Positions 49,568 through 58,824 of a stretch of DNA of 64,000 nt are shown one piece after another. Source of the stretch: UBA4292 sp002395865 (lineage in GTDB: Bacteria > Bacillota > Clostridia > Lachnospirales > Lachnospiraceae); NCBI GenBank assembly GCA_946533395.1, contig CAMNBU010000002.1, positions 1-64,000 on the forward strand, in the 5' to 3' direction. Positions within the stretch are counted from its first letter, which is position 1, and every line of letters begins with the position of its first letter. Both the position numbers and the translations under genes were made by a program. A model generated the notes under the pieces. The model searched no databases and was not told the DNA's origin. It saw only the letters and a list, made by a program, of their open reading frames with translations.

Positions 49568-50134
49568 TCAGCCTCTTCCCAGCCTGAATGCAGCCAGATT
49601 AAGCTCTGTGAATTTAGCGGGAACGCAGTCCCTTATGGCCTGCTCCCATATCTCCTCCGGGAAATCAAAGTATCTGCTGAGTCTTCCCATCAATACGATA
49701 TTGACCGCCTTGATGCTACCTGCCTTTCTCGCAAGCTCGAGGCAGTCCATGGCGTCGATATCGATATCCAGCGCCTTTATCTTATCCACCAGATCCTCCG
49801 GATATACGGCCGCGCCTGTTATGACGGGCATGGGATCGATCTGCTGGATATTCGTCACGATGCGCCCGGAGGGTCTTAAATACTCCACATACCTTGCGGC
49901 CTCAAGGAGCTCGAAGGATACTATATAATCCGCCTCGCCCTTGTCTATGATCGGCGAATACACCTTCTCTCCGAAGCGCACGTATGTCACAACGCTTCCG
50001 CCTCTCTGGCTCATGCCGTGGACCTCAGATACCTTCACGTCATATCCCTGTGTAAGAAGGAGATGTCCGAGGAGCTTGCTCGCAAGAAGCGAGCCCTGTC
50101 CGCCGACTCCCACTATCATAATGTTTGAAGTCAT
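49568..50134 (-). CDS. iorB: Indolepyruvate:ferredoxin oxidoreductase, beta subunit
   Basis: The 188-residue protein has the gamma-type pyruvate:ferredoxin oxidoreductase domain, starting IMIVGVGGQGSLLASKLLG, with SEVHGMSQRGGSVVTYVRFG. It forms the beta subunit with IorA, whose gene ends 1 bp before this one. The complex oxidises aryl pyruvates such as indole-3-pyruvate with CoA and ferredoxin. Confidence 0.96.
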   Translation of the reverse strand: MTSNIMIVGVGGQGSLLASKLLGHLLLTQGYDVKVSEVHGMSQRGGSVVTYVRFGEKVYSPIIDKGEADYIVSFELLEAARYVEYLRPSGRIVTNIQQIDPMPVITGAAVYPEDLVDKIKALDIDIDAMDCLELARKAGSIKAVNIVLMGRLSRYFDFPEEIWEQAIRDCVPAKFTELNLAAFRLGRG

Positions 50135-50135
50135 A

Positions 50136-51872
50136 TCAGTTCTCCCCCTCCTCTAAAGCTCCGAATTTGCACAGCTGAGAACATACACCGCAGCCCACGC
50201 AGAGCGTAGTATCGATGCAGGCCTTGCCGTCCTTCATGCTTATGGCAGGGCACCCTATCCTCATGCATGACTTGCAGCCTATGCACTTCTCCCTGTTGCA
50301 CTTAAGAGGCGCCTTGTGCTTCACATACTTGAGAAGCGCGCACGGTCTTCTGGAAATGATCACGGAAGGTCCCTGTGCGGCGAGCTCCTCCTTGATGGCT
50401 GCGTCGCACTGAGCCAGATCGTAGGGGTCGATGACCCTAACTCTCTCAAAGCCCATCGCGCGGCAAAGCGCCTCAAGGTCGATCTTGCCTGCCGGGTCAC
50501 CCTTTATGTTGTAGCCGGTCGTAGGGTTCTGCTGATGTCCCGTCATACCGGTTATTGAGTTGTCGAGTATGATGACCACGGAATTGCTCTGGTTGTAGGC
50601 GATATTCGCAAGACCCGTCATACCCGAATGCATGAAGGTCGAATCGCCGATGACAGCTACCGTCTTCTTCTCCGATGCCTCTCCGAGAGCCTTGTTGAAG
50701 CCGTGGATGGCGCTTACGGATGCGCCCATGCACAGAGTCATATCCATGGCTGAAAGCGGAGCCACCGCTCCGAGCGTGTAGCAGCCTATATCGCCGAGCA
50801 CCGTGCACCTGTTCTTTGAAAGTGTGAAGAAAAGTCCTCTGTGAGGGCAGCCTGCGCACATTACAGGAGGCCTCGCGGGGATATTTTCATCAAGCGACTT
50901 ATGCTCCGAAACCTTCACCCCGAGCTTCTGCGCAATGAGATTCTGTGAGAACTCTCCGCAGATGGGGAACACATCCTTGCCGCTCACTGTAAGGCCGAGC
51001 GCCCTGCAGTGATTCTCTATGATGGGATCGAGTTCCTCTATGATGACGAGCTTCTCTACCTGCGCCGCAAAATCCAGTATGAGCTTGTCGGGCAGAGGGT
51101 TCAGCATGCCGAGCTTAAGGATGGACGCGTTCTCACCGAACACCTCCTTGGCATACTGATAGCTCGTGGAGTGAGTGATGATACCAAGCTTTCTGTCGCC
51201 CCATTCAACGCGGTTGAACGCGCAGTCATTGGCCAGTTCGGTAAGCCTTCTCGTCCTCTCCTCCACGAAGGGGTGACGCCTGATGGCATTGCCGGGCATC
51301 ATGACATATTTGCCTATGTTCTTCTCATAGGTCTTTACGGGAGGCAGAACTCTCTCGGAAGTATCGACTACCGACTGCGAGTGCGCCACTCTCGTGCACA
51401 TCTTGATAATGACGGGAGTATCATACTCCTCCGAGAGCTCGTAGGCTCTCTTCACGAAATCTATCGCCTCAGCGGAATCTGAGGGTTCGAGCAGCGGTAC
51501 CTTCGCAGCTATCGCGTGATGGCGGCTGTCCTGCTCATTCTGTGACGAATGCATGCCCGCATCGTCGGCAACGCAGATGATCATACCTGCGTTGACACCT
51601 GTGTAGCTTGCCGTGTAGAGGGGATCCGCAGCGACATTCAGACCCACGTGCTTCATGCCGCAGAAGGATCTTTTGCCTGCCAGAGAAGCGCCGAAAGCCA
51701 CCTCCATGGCCACCTTCTCGTTCGGAGCCCACTCGCAGTATATCTCCTCGAATTTTGCCGCCTCCTCGGTTACCTCCGTACTGGGAGTACCGGGATAGCT
51801 GGATACGACGCTGCAGCCGCTCTCGTAGAGTCCCCTCGCAAACGCCTTGTTTCCCAACATCAATTGTTTCAT
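50136..51872 (-). CDS. iorA: Indolepyruvate:ferredoxin oxidoreductase, alpha subunit
   Basis: The 578-residue protein has the pyrimidine-binding half (GNKAFARGLYESGCSVVSSYPGTPSTEV) and the thiamine diphosphate half (GDIGCYTLG, IGDSTFMHSG). Two C-terminal 4Fe-4S motifs follow (CIGCKSCMRIGCP and CVGCGVCSQLC). This is the complete IorA arrangement. The start has AGAGGT upstream. A MITE-like element lies 33 bp upstream of the start, so the promoter is either beyond it or supplied by its end. Confidence 0.97.
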   Translation of the reverse strand: MKQLMLGNKAFARGLYESGCSVVSSYPGTPSTEVTEEAAKFEEIYCEWAPNEKVAMEVAFGASLAGKRSFCGMKHVGLNVAADPLYTASYTGVNAGMIICVADDAGMHSSQNEQDSRHHAIAAKVPLLEPSDSAEAIDFVKRAYELSEEYDTPVIIKMCTRVAHSQSVVDTSERVLPPVKTYEKNIGKYVMMPGNAIRRHPFVEERTRRLTELANDCAFNRVEWGDRKLGIITHSTSYQYAKEVFGENASILKLGMLNPLPDKLILDFAAQVEKLVIIEELDPIIENHCRALGLTVSGKDVFPICGEFSQNLIAQKLGVKVSEHKSLDENIPARPPVMCAGCPHRGLFFTLSKNRCTVLGDIGCYTLGAVAPLSAMDMTLCMGASVSAIHGFNKALGEASEKKTVAVIGDSTFMHSGMTGLANIAYNQSNSVVIILDNSITGMTGHQQNPTTGYNIKGDPAGKIDLEALCRAMGFERVRVIDPYDLAQCDAAIKEELAAQGPSVIISRRPCALLKYVKHKAPLKCNREKCIGCKSCMRIGCPAISMKDGKACIDTTLCVGCGVCSQLCKFGALEEGEN

Positions 51873-51904
51873 AAAATTACCAGACCTCTGTGTGTGTTAT
51901 TTTA

Positions 51905-52071
51905 AGTAACTATTCAGAACCATGCAGGAATGACCAGACGAGTCATGCCCCGCATGAACTCGGATGGTTATTTCTGCGTGGTTCTAATAGCAGACGTCCG
52001 TCACATGAGCAAAAACCGATGCCTTTGGCAGAGGTTTTGCGAATGGGATGGGCGGGTGCTGAATAGTTACT
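51905..52071. mobile_element. MITE-like element, 167 bp
   Basis: Perfect 13-bp terminal inverted repeats AGTAACTATTCAG (51905-51917) and CTGAATAGTTACT (52059-52071) are flanked on both sides by ATTTTA (51899-51904 and 52072-52077), as expected for a 6-bp target duplication. There is no coding capacity. Internal paired segments (AACCATGCAGGAA with TTTCTGCGTGGTT, and GCAAAAACC with GGTTTTGC) make it strongly foldable. It sits between iorA and the next gene, within the iorA promoter region. A non-autonomous element moved by an unknown transposase is inferred. Confidence 0.65.
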
Positions 52072-52102
52072 ATTTTAATACGCTAAAGCATTATGATACC
52101 AT

Positions 52103-53794
52103 CTATTGCGCATTCTGTAAACTGTTTTTTAATTCCTCCAGGCTCTTCCTGCACTCATCCAGGCATGGCAGGTAACCGGTACCGTTCGCCGCGTTCTTAA
52201 GGGATCTCCAGTACTTTTCAAACTCCTGCCCGTCAGCCGCAAATATACAGCTCCACGAAAGCTGGTTGATGGATGAATTGACCGGATTTCTTCTCTGTGT
52301 GGGGACCTTGTTCATGTCGAACTCGACAACAGGCAGGTCTGATACGGTCGAACCGGTCCCGGAGATCATCATGGCCTCGGGCGAGTATGCTCCTGTATCT
52401 TCATACCACGCAAGCTGAGTCCCGTCGGCATTTTCAAGTATATGGCTCCTCCATGTGCTCACATCAAAGCTCTCGCTTGCTCCTACGCGAACGAGGCTGC
52501 TCTTTGCATATGCGCTCTCAAAAGGCACATGTCCTTCCCTGAAAGTACCCGTGTACTGCGGAAGCTCCTCGTTCGCATCCTCGAGCACCGCGTATCCGGC
52601 CTCGGTCATATACAGCCAGCCGTCCTCCTCGTACCAACAGACTCCCTCGGGACCGTACATGCAGGTCAGCGCCCCGCGGTATCCGGTGAGCCACTCGTAA
52701 AACGCTTTGGCCTGTTCGGATGCTTCATCCGAAACTCTCCACGGGGCAGCCTCTTCGTTACTCAGAGCCGCTATATAGCTCTTCTGGCCCGGAACAGGCA
52801 GCGGAAGACACGCCATACCGCTCTCCCCTCCCAGAAGCTCATTGAAATATCTCGCGTCCTCCGATGAGAAGGTTGCCAGGCTCTTGCCTCCGGCCAGCTT
52901 TGCTCTGGCCTCCTCCATGGTCTGATTCTTGCTGTCGGGGTCTAACAGCCCCATGCTGTTCATGCTCCACAGATATACGAGTGCCATCTTGAAGGGGCCG
53001 CCGTCATCGAGAATGCTCTCGAGCTCACCGGTTTCGGGGTTGTACAGGCCATAGCCGTACCGCCTCATACCGGAAGTCATCTCTATCAGGTAATCGACGC
53101 AAAGAGGAATGCATCCCTCCGCATCGTTTCCGAGCGATATTCCGTACGGTCTTCCATCCTCGGGGAACAGCTGCCTCATGGCGGCCAGAGCGGAGAAATA
53201 GTCATCTATCGATCCGACGCTGATGCCCTCCATGGCATCGAGCAGATCATAACGTATGTAGAAGCCGCTCCTCACGGAAGCCGGATCTGCGGAGCCTTCG
53301 ACTATCATGGGCGAGCCCGCCACTATATCGGCCGACTCGGCGTCGCCGACATACGCGAGCTGTATACCGAACTCCTCCGCCGCATATTCCGCGAACCATC
53401 CGGACTGGGTCTCATCCTTCGCTCCGGGATAATACATTTTCACAACAGTGTATTCGGGTCCCTCCTCAGTGGTCGTCTCCTCCTCAGTGGTCGTCTCCTG
53501 CTCAGCAGTCTCGCTGAGCGCATCCTCACTCGTTCCATCCTGCGAACTGCCTTCATCGGCAGTGGCGGAATCATCCTCTGTCAGTGTGATGACCGGTACA
53601 TGCGTCTGCCTCTCGGCACTGGTAATGACCTGCTTCGAGCCGTCCTTGGGAGGCGCCGTCACTGTCGTGACGCTCTTGTCCTCTTCCTTTTTCTTATTCG
53701 AGATATTCAGATAAACGATCGCGCCTATAAAAAGGCCCGCTATCAATACGACCGTAAGGATATATGAAAATATCCTGATGCCTTTCTTCCCCAT
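52103..53794 (-). CDS. Membrane-anchored extracellular solute-binding-like protein
   Basis: The 563-residue protein has one N-terminal membrane segment (about residues 8-30), a Thr/Glu/Asp-rich linker (about 35-115) and a C-terminal about 430-residue domain. Features of that domain recall family 1 sugar-binding proteins (an AKLAGGKSLATFSSED-like segment, AKAFYEWLTGYRG, and an EFEKYWRSLKN C-terminus). No permease or ATPase is nearby, so it may be a sensor or structural protein rather than part of an importer. A TTTACA-17-TATAAT promoter precedes it. Confidence 0.75.
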   Translation of the reverse strand: MGKKGIRIFSYILTVVLIAGLFIGAIVYLNISNKKKEEDKSVTTVTAPPKDGSKQVITSAERQTHVPVITLTEDDSATADEGSSQDGTSEDALSETAEQETTTEEETTTEEGPEYTVVKMYYPGAKDETQSGWFAEYAAEEFGIQLAYVGDAESADIVAGSPMIVEGSADPASVRSGFYIRYDLLDAMEGISVGSIDDYFSALAAMRQLFPEDGRPYGISLGNDAEGCIPLCVDYLIEMTSGMRRYGYGLYNPETGELESILDDGGPFKMALVYLWSMNSMGLLDPDSKNQTMEEARAKLAGGKSLATFSSEDARYFNELLGGESGMACLPLPVPGQKSYIAALSNEEAAPWRVSDEASEQAKAFYEWLTGYRGALTCMYGPEGVCWYEEDGWLYMTEAGYAVLEDANEELPQYTGTFREGHVPFESAYAKSSLVRVGASESFDVSTWRSHILENADGTQLAWYEDTGAYSPEAMMISGTGSTVSDLPVVEFDMNKVPTQRRNPVNSSINQLSWSCIFAADGQEFEKYWRSLKNAANGTGYLPCLDECRKSLEELKNSLQNAQ

Positions 53795-53881
53795 AATGAT
53801 TCTCCACTATATACGATCAGTCGATCAGTTATGATGTCCCTGCGGTCCGGACCCCCGTTACATACGCCGGGACCTGCAAGC

Positions 53882-53910
53882 ATTATAGTTTATGTTCAGC
53901 CGCGTGTAAA
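53882..53910 (-). promoter_or_regulatory. Sigma-A promoter before the solute-binding-like gene
   Basis: On the minus strand there is TTTACA (53910-53905), a 17-bp spacer and a perfect TATAAT (53887-53882). The -35 begins directly after the queA stop codon. The 80-nt leader is GC-rich and foldable (GGTCC-C-GG with CCGGACC) and contains a tandem CTGATCGA repeat. Confidence 0.82.
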
Positions 53911-54933
53911 CTACTTTATGAACATGGCGTCGCCGAAGCTGAAGAAGCGGTAGCGCTTCTCAACAGCCTCCCTGTAGGCCGCCAGAACATGCTCACGCCC
54001 CGCGAGCGCACTCACAAGCATTATCAGTGTGGACTGAGGAAGATGGAAATTCGTTATGAGTGCGTCTACCATCTTAAACTCGTAGCCCGGATAGATGAAA
54101 ATGTCCGTCCAGCCGCTCTTCGGCGCTATCCTTCCGTTTTCCGCCGCGGACTCCAGCGTTCTGCAGCTCGTGGTACCGACAGAGATCACACGGTGGCCGC
54201 TCTCCTTCGCCTTGTTTATCTTCTGTGTGGCATCCTCCCCTATCATGTAGAATTCGGAGTGCATGTGATGATCCTCTATCCTTTCGGCCTTGACCGGTCT
54301 GAATGTACCGAGTCCCACATGCAGCGTCACTCTCGCGATATCCACGCCCTTATCCTCTATCTTCTTCAAAAGCTCCTGAGTAAAATGCAGTCCGGCCGTA
54401 GGCGCGGCAGCACTTCCCTCATACTTGGCGTAGACCGTCTGGTAGCGGCTCTTGTCGGCAAGCTTGTGTGTTATATACGGAGGCAGAGGCATCTCGCCGA
54501 GCTTATCGAGTATCTCCTCGAATATTCCGTCGAAGATGAAACGCACCCTTCGGTTGCCCTCCTCGAGTATATCGAGTATCTCGGCTTTGAGAAGCCCGTC
54601 GCCGAAGCTCACCATGGTACCCGGCTTTAATTTCCTTCCCGGCTTCACCAGGGTCTCCCATTCATTTTCACCTGTACGCTTAAGAAGGAGCACCTCCACC
54701 TTCGCGCCTGTGTCCTCCTTAACACCATAGAGTCTCGCGGGAATGACCTTTGTGTCGTTTATGACCAGACAATCCCCGGGCTCCAGATAATCGATTATCT
54801 CGGTAAACACATGATGTGAGAACTCCCCCGTAGCCTTATCGAGCACCAGAAGTCTCGATGAACTTCTGTCCTCAAGCGGGTCCTGAGCTATAAGCTCCTT
54901 CGGAAGCTCATAATCATAGTCCTTTACAAGCAT
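53911..54933 (-). CDS. queA: S-adenosylmethionine:tRNA ribosyltransferase-isomerase
   Basis: The 340-residue protein has the standard QueA length and landmarks: YDYELPKELIAQDPLEDRSSSRLLVL at the start, YAKYEGSAAAPTAGLHFT, TLHVGLGTFRPV and NFHLPQSTLIMLVSA. It makes epoxyqueuosine in tRNA anticodons from preQ1 using SAM. Its 5' end is 26 bp from the transglutaminase gene stop, so it is probably co-transcribed with that cluster. Confidence 0.97.
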   Translation of the reverse strand: MLVKDYDYELPKELIAQDPLEDRSSSRLLVLDKATGEFSHHVFTEIIDYLEPGDCLVINDTKVIPARLYGVKEDTGAKVEVLLLKRTGENEWETLVKPGRKLKPGTMVSFGDGLLKAEILDILEEGNRRVRFIFDGIFEEILDKLGEMPLPPYITHKLADKSRYQTVYAKYEGSAAAPTAGLHFTQELLKKIEDKGVDIARVTLHVGLGTFRPVKAERIEDHHMHSEFYMIGEDATQKINKAKESGHRVISVGTTSCRTLESAAENGRIAPKSGWTDIFIYPGYEFKMVDALITNFHLPQSTLIMLVSALAGREHVLAAYREAVEKRYRFFSFGDAMFIK

Positions 54934-54959
54934 TTTATATCTTCTCCTGTTAAATCAAT

Positions 54960-57572
54960 CTAAATGTATCCGCAAATATATTTAAATATAAATTTTTCAA
55001 ACACGTTCCTGCCGGTATACACCTCTCTCAGGAACCTGTTGTACACTCTTTTGACCTGCTTCTTGTCCTCGGACGGCAGCTTCCCCTCCGAGAACATAGC
55101 CTTCTTTGAAATCGCCAGAAAACTCTCCCAAGCCTTCGACCTGACTGTGGAATAGTGCTCTGCCAGCTCGTCCGGCCTGCTCCAGTCATCCACGGGGAAC
55201 GCGAAGCTCGACGAGATCCTTTCGACCCTCTCGAACATACTTATCACGGCCACCCTGTTGTTTCTGCCGGATACCAGCTTTTTGAATGCCCTCAGCCTCA
55301 GATATCTGTTAAGCATCAGCAGGAAATAGAGGAATGCCACGCAAAACAGAACCATAAGTATTCTGAAAGCGACCATCAGCACGGGTCCGAAGCCGTTGTC
55401 GTCACCGTCGTATATCACATTGTCGGCTGACGCGGACGCAGTCTCTGTCGCGGAAGTACCGCCCTTACCGGTAGAGTTCTCCTTTGAACCGGGGTCGGCC
55501 TCCGTCCCTTCATCGGCCGTGGTGAGAACGGGTTTCGTCTTTTTCGTCGACGATTCGGAAGGATCATCGCTGCCCGCATCCTCTGTGGATCTCTCGACGC
55601 TTGTGGTCTCCTCCTGTGTCGTGGTTTCCTCCTTCGTGGTGGTCTCCGCAGCCGTCGTCTCGGTACTGTTACCGTTCTGTCCCCTCTGATTGATATCAGG
55701 TGTATAGCCGCCCGGCTCATTGTGATAGCCCGGTGTCACCTCGACGGGTATCCAGCCGAAGCCCGAAAGGTATATCTCAGGCCAGGCGTGAGCGTACGTG
55801 TCGGTGACCTCCACAGTCTCACCGGCCTTCGCGGGACTCACGATATATCCCTGAACGAATCTTGCGGGGATACCCATGCTTCTGAACATGATCACCGCCG
55901 CCGAAGCGAAATGAGTGCAGTATCCGCCGTCGCTGTCATACAGAAAGTATTCTATCGTGTCCATGCCCGCAGGTGTGGTCGCGGGAGACAGCGTATAGTT
56001 CTTCAGAGACAGTCTGGACCTTACGAATCTGACACAGGCAAGCACGTCCTTGAGCTTATATCTGCTGTACTCTTCCTTGATCTTGGAACATGAATCGGGT
56101 ATATCAAGGTAATTCGCATTAACGAAGCCTTCGTAGGCCTTCTCCAAGAGATATGCGTCGGTATTTTCGGTGGTAAAGGCTTTTATTAAGGTCTGCGCAT
56201 TCAGAGCGCTGTCCACTATATCGGCAGGCAGGGACTGTGCCGAGCCGCCGTTCATATTGAAAGAGTAGAAGCTGTAATAGTTCTCCTTCTGTTCTCCTCT
56301 TCTCGTGACGTATGCCAGATCGTTTATGATGCCGTCATCGTCGCTCGTGAGCCCCAAATAGGGTATACATACATATTTGCTGTCTGTGGATCCCGCCGAA
56401 GGCAGCTCCACCTTCACCGTGGACACATAGATCCCGGGCAGCCTGAATGCGCCGTTTTGTCTGTTATACTCGTTTATACGGTTATATGTGACGGAAAGGA
56501 TATCTCCAGCAGCATACCCACTCAACATATCATATTCGGGTGCGGAATACGCCGTTTCCGGGAGCTCGTTCCATTTTCCGTTCTCGTAGACGGAACCCAC
56601 ATATCCCTTCAGATATGTAAATCCGTTCTGATCATCGTTGAATTCCACCTTTAGGTGCACATCGTTGTTGAACTTGATGGTTCCGCCCCGGCTCAGATCT
56701 CCTCCGTTGATACCGCCGGCGCTGTAACCGCCTTTCAGCTGCGAGAACAATTCGGATACCGATGAATTGTAGACGATGCTCCTTATCGGGCTCAGCTTCT
56801 CCTCTATCGGAGGATAAAACAGCCCGTAGCCCGCAAATGCGCACACGGTCAGAAGCAGCGATGATGTTATGATGGCTCTGGCCCTCATGCCGGTCCCGGC
56901 CTCGGAATCTATCTTCACATCATACCGCGCTCCCGAATACATGACGAGCTGCCTGGCGCTCACCAAAGCCATTACAGGTATTATGGCCAGAAGCAGGTAC
57001 GCTATATCGGGCATGCTGCCGCACAAAAACATGCCGAGCAGATAGAGAAGAAGTATGCCTATGACAGGCTTCATTGTCTTCTCGAGCGCGGTAAATACCG
57101 AAGCCACCCCGCACATCGGAAAAAGCAGCATAATGAGAGCCAGATTTCCCTCCGACTCCCCGAAATACATCTCCTGATAGGTGTTTATGTTCAGGCCGTA
57201 ATATGAATTATAGCCTATACCTATTCTGGAGACGATATAGTGCGCGCTGTAGGCAAATCGGGACACCAGTACAAGACAGATGGTGACGAATATGCTTGCC
57301 AGTGCGTATTTCGCGTAGATATTTCCGCGAACCACCACATAGAACGATGTGCATATGGCGCAGACGGCTATAAATACCACAAGGTCGCTGCATTCAAAGA
57401 AAAAAGCGCGCGAAAAACAAAGATGCACTCCGAACACCGAGAGCACCACACAGATCAGGTTGAGAATATGATCAAAGGTATTCAGTTTTGAAGAGCCGTG
57501 TCCGCCTCCGCGGACAAACAGGCTTATGGGGCCGAGGCCGTATTCCTCTGGCGACACCGCCGTCTTCTTCAC
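54960..57572 (-). CDS. Membrane transglutaminase-like protein (TgpA type)
   Basis: A GTG at 57572 is preferred over TTG 57587 because GGAGG lies 5 nt before it, giving 870 residues. The N-terminal part has about six or seven membrane segments (about 45-250). A transglutaminase core follows with the Cys motif GGYCTHFASAAVIMF, the His in HAWPEIY and a WIPVEVTPGY continuation. Then come a Thr/Glu-rich linker, one more membrane segment and a DUF4129-like C-terminus. This domain order matches TgpA-type proteins, found with DUF58 and MoxR genes, as here. The substrate is unknown. Confidence 0.92.
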   Translation of the reverse strand: MKKTAVSPEEYGLGPISLFVRGGGHGSSKLNTFDHILNLICVVLSVFGVHLCFSRAFFFECSDLVVFIAVCAICTSFYVVVRGNIYAKYALASIFVTICLVLVSRFAYSAHYIVSRIGIGYNSYYGLNINTYQEMYFGESEGNLALIMLLFPMCGVASVFTALEKTMKPVIGILLLYLLGMFLCGSMPDIAYLLLAIIPVMALVSARQLVMYSGARYDVKIDSEAGTGMRARAIITSSLLLTVCAFAGYGLFYPPIEEKLSPIRSIVYNSSVSELFSQLKGGYSAGGINGGDLSRGGTIKFNNDVHLKVEFNDDQNGFTYLKGYVGSVYENGKWNELPETAYSAPEYDMLSGYAAGDILSVTYNRINEYNRQNGAFRLPGIYVSTVKVELPSAGSTDSKYVCIPYLGLTSDDDGIINDLAYVTRRGEQKENYYSFYSFNMNGGSAQSLPADIVDSALNAQTLIKAFTTENTDAYLLEKAYEGFVNANYLDIPDSCSKIKEEYSRYKLKDVLACVRFVRSRLSLKNYTLSPATTPAGMDTIEYFLYDSDGGYCTHFASAAVIMFRSMGIPARFVQGYIVSPAKAGETVEVTDTYAHAWPEIYLSGFGWIPVEVTPGYHNEPGGYTPDINQRGQNGNSTETTAAETTTKEETTTQEETTSVERSTEDAGSDDPSESSTKKTKPVLTTADEGTEADPGSKENSTGKGGTSATETASASADNVIYDGDDNGFGPVLMVAFRILMVLFCVAFLYFLLMLNRYLRLRAFKKLVSGRNNRVAVISMFERVERISSSFAFPVDDWSRPDELAEHYSTVRSKAWESFLAISKKAMFSEGKLPSEDKKQVKRVYNRFLREVYTGRNVFEKFIFKYICGYI

Positions 57573-57629
57573 GTTTACCTCCAACAAAGCGATCCGGCCG
57601 ATCCGAGGGCAATATATGCCGCATCTCTT

Positions 57630-58817
57630 CTACCGTATCGTAAACACAAAATCCTTCAAAGATCCCGCCACATCCTCGCAGTCGATCATGACTGTGCCTG
57701 AGCCGGCCTTCTCATCCGACTTACCGGTAAAAAACACATACCCCGTCATGCCTGCCAAGGCCTGTTCCTGTCCCGGGATGAGCTTATATCTGCTGCTTAT
57801 AAAACATATCTGCCTGAAGCCGGCTGACGCGTTCAATCCGTCAAACAGTATCTCCGGATCGTACGGAGCAGACTTGATATTCAGCAGTTTCGACATGCCC
57901 TCCGCTATGTCATCGCTGCTCTCGACGTGGAGCCGTCTTGGCTCGGCATCGAAGTACTCTATTATGAGCGAGTTGCCCGTATTTACCGCCGCCTGCGCAA
58001 GAGACGCCGCAGTCGTGAGCATGGCCGAAAACTCCGCCTGTGAGTCACAGCATATATCGATCACTATGGCTGTGGTATCTATGACAGGCATGGAGTAATC
58101 CTTTATCATGACCTTTCCTGTCCTGGCAGTCATCTTCCAGTTCGCGTGGCTGAGCGCGTCTCCCGGAACGTACTCTCTGGTGCGGAATATCTCACCGGGA
58201 TCGTCGCCGGGGCGGTCCTCGTAATACCTTCTCTGTACCGTGTCCTTGCCGAAGACATCCGCGTTCTCCTCCGGTATGATACCGGTGTTTATGTGCGCCG
58301 AGCGGTCAATGGTATTGATGTCCAGAAGCTTCGGAAGGACTCTTATATCATGTGACTCCTTCGCGAATTTAAGCTTCGCAAAGAAAAGTCCAAGCGGGTC
58401 GAATATCCCTGCATGCTCAGCAGTTACCTTAAGAACACCGCAGCAGTCCGGATAGATCTCCGCCCTGAAGCTCTCCGAGGTAAAGGGCGGCACCGAAAAG
58501 GGCACGTCCACCCTGCTGCTCTCCTTCGCCTGCGAATAGTGGAACTTAAGCCTCACCCTTCCGCTTATAACAGGCAACAGTCCGGAATTCTTTATCCTAA
58601 AGCATACCGGCACCGTGTCTCCGGCTACAACAGCCTCCGGCAGCTGCTCAGTTTTGATCTTCACCGCCATTTTCTGAAGCAGCGTCACGACTGTAATAAC
58701 AGGCACCAGCATAAGAAGAATAGCCACCATGATCGTCGGTGACGCTTCAAGGTAGGCTATTCCCATGTAAAACGATGCTATAAGAAGTGCAATGTAAATA
58801 AGTATTCTACGCAGCAT
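57630..58817 (-). CDS. DUF58 protein
   Basis: The 395-residue protein has two N-terminal membrane segments (about residues 5-45) and the DUF58 core with FGKDTVQRRYYEDRPGDDPGEIF and REYVPGDALSHANWKMTARTGKVMIKDY. DUF58 proteins are partners of MoxR ATPases and transglutaminase-like membrane proteins. It lies 7 bp after the MoxR gene and 42 bp before the transglutaminase gene. Confidence 0.93.
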   Translation of the reverse strand: MLRRILIYIALLIASFYMGIAYLEASPTIMVAILLMLVPVITVVTLLQKMAVKIKTEQLPEAVVAGDTVPVCFRIKNSGLLPVISGRVRLKFHYSQAKESSRVDVPFSVPPFTSESFRAEIYPDCCGVLKVTAEHAGIFDPLGLFFAKLKFAKESHDIRVLPKLLDINTIDRSAHINTGIIPEENADVFGKDTVQRRYYEDRPGDDPGEIFRTREYVPGDALSHANWKMTARTGKVMIKDYSMPVIDTTAIVIDICCDSQAEFSAMLTTAASLAQAAVNTGNSLIIEYFDAEPRRLHVESSDDIAEGMSKLLNIKSAPYDPEILFDGLNASAGFRQICFISSRYKLIPGQEQALAGMTGYVFFTGKSDEKAGSGTVMIDCEDVAGSLKDFVFTIR

Positions 58818-58824
58818 AACGCTC

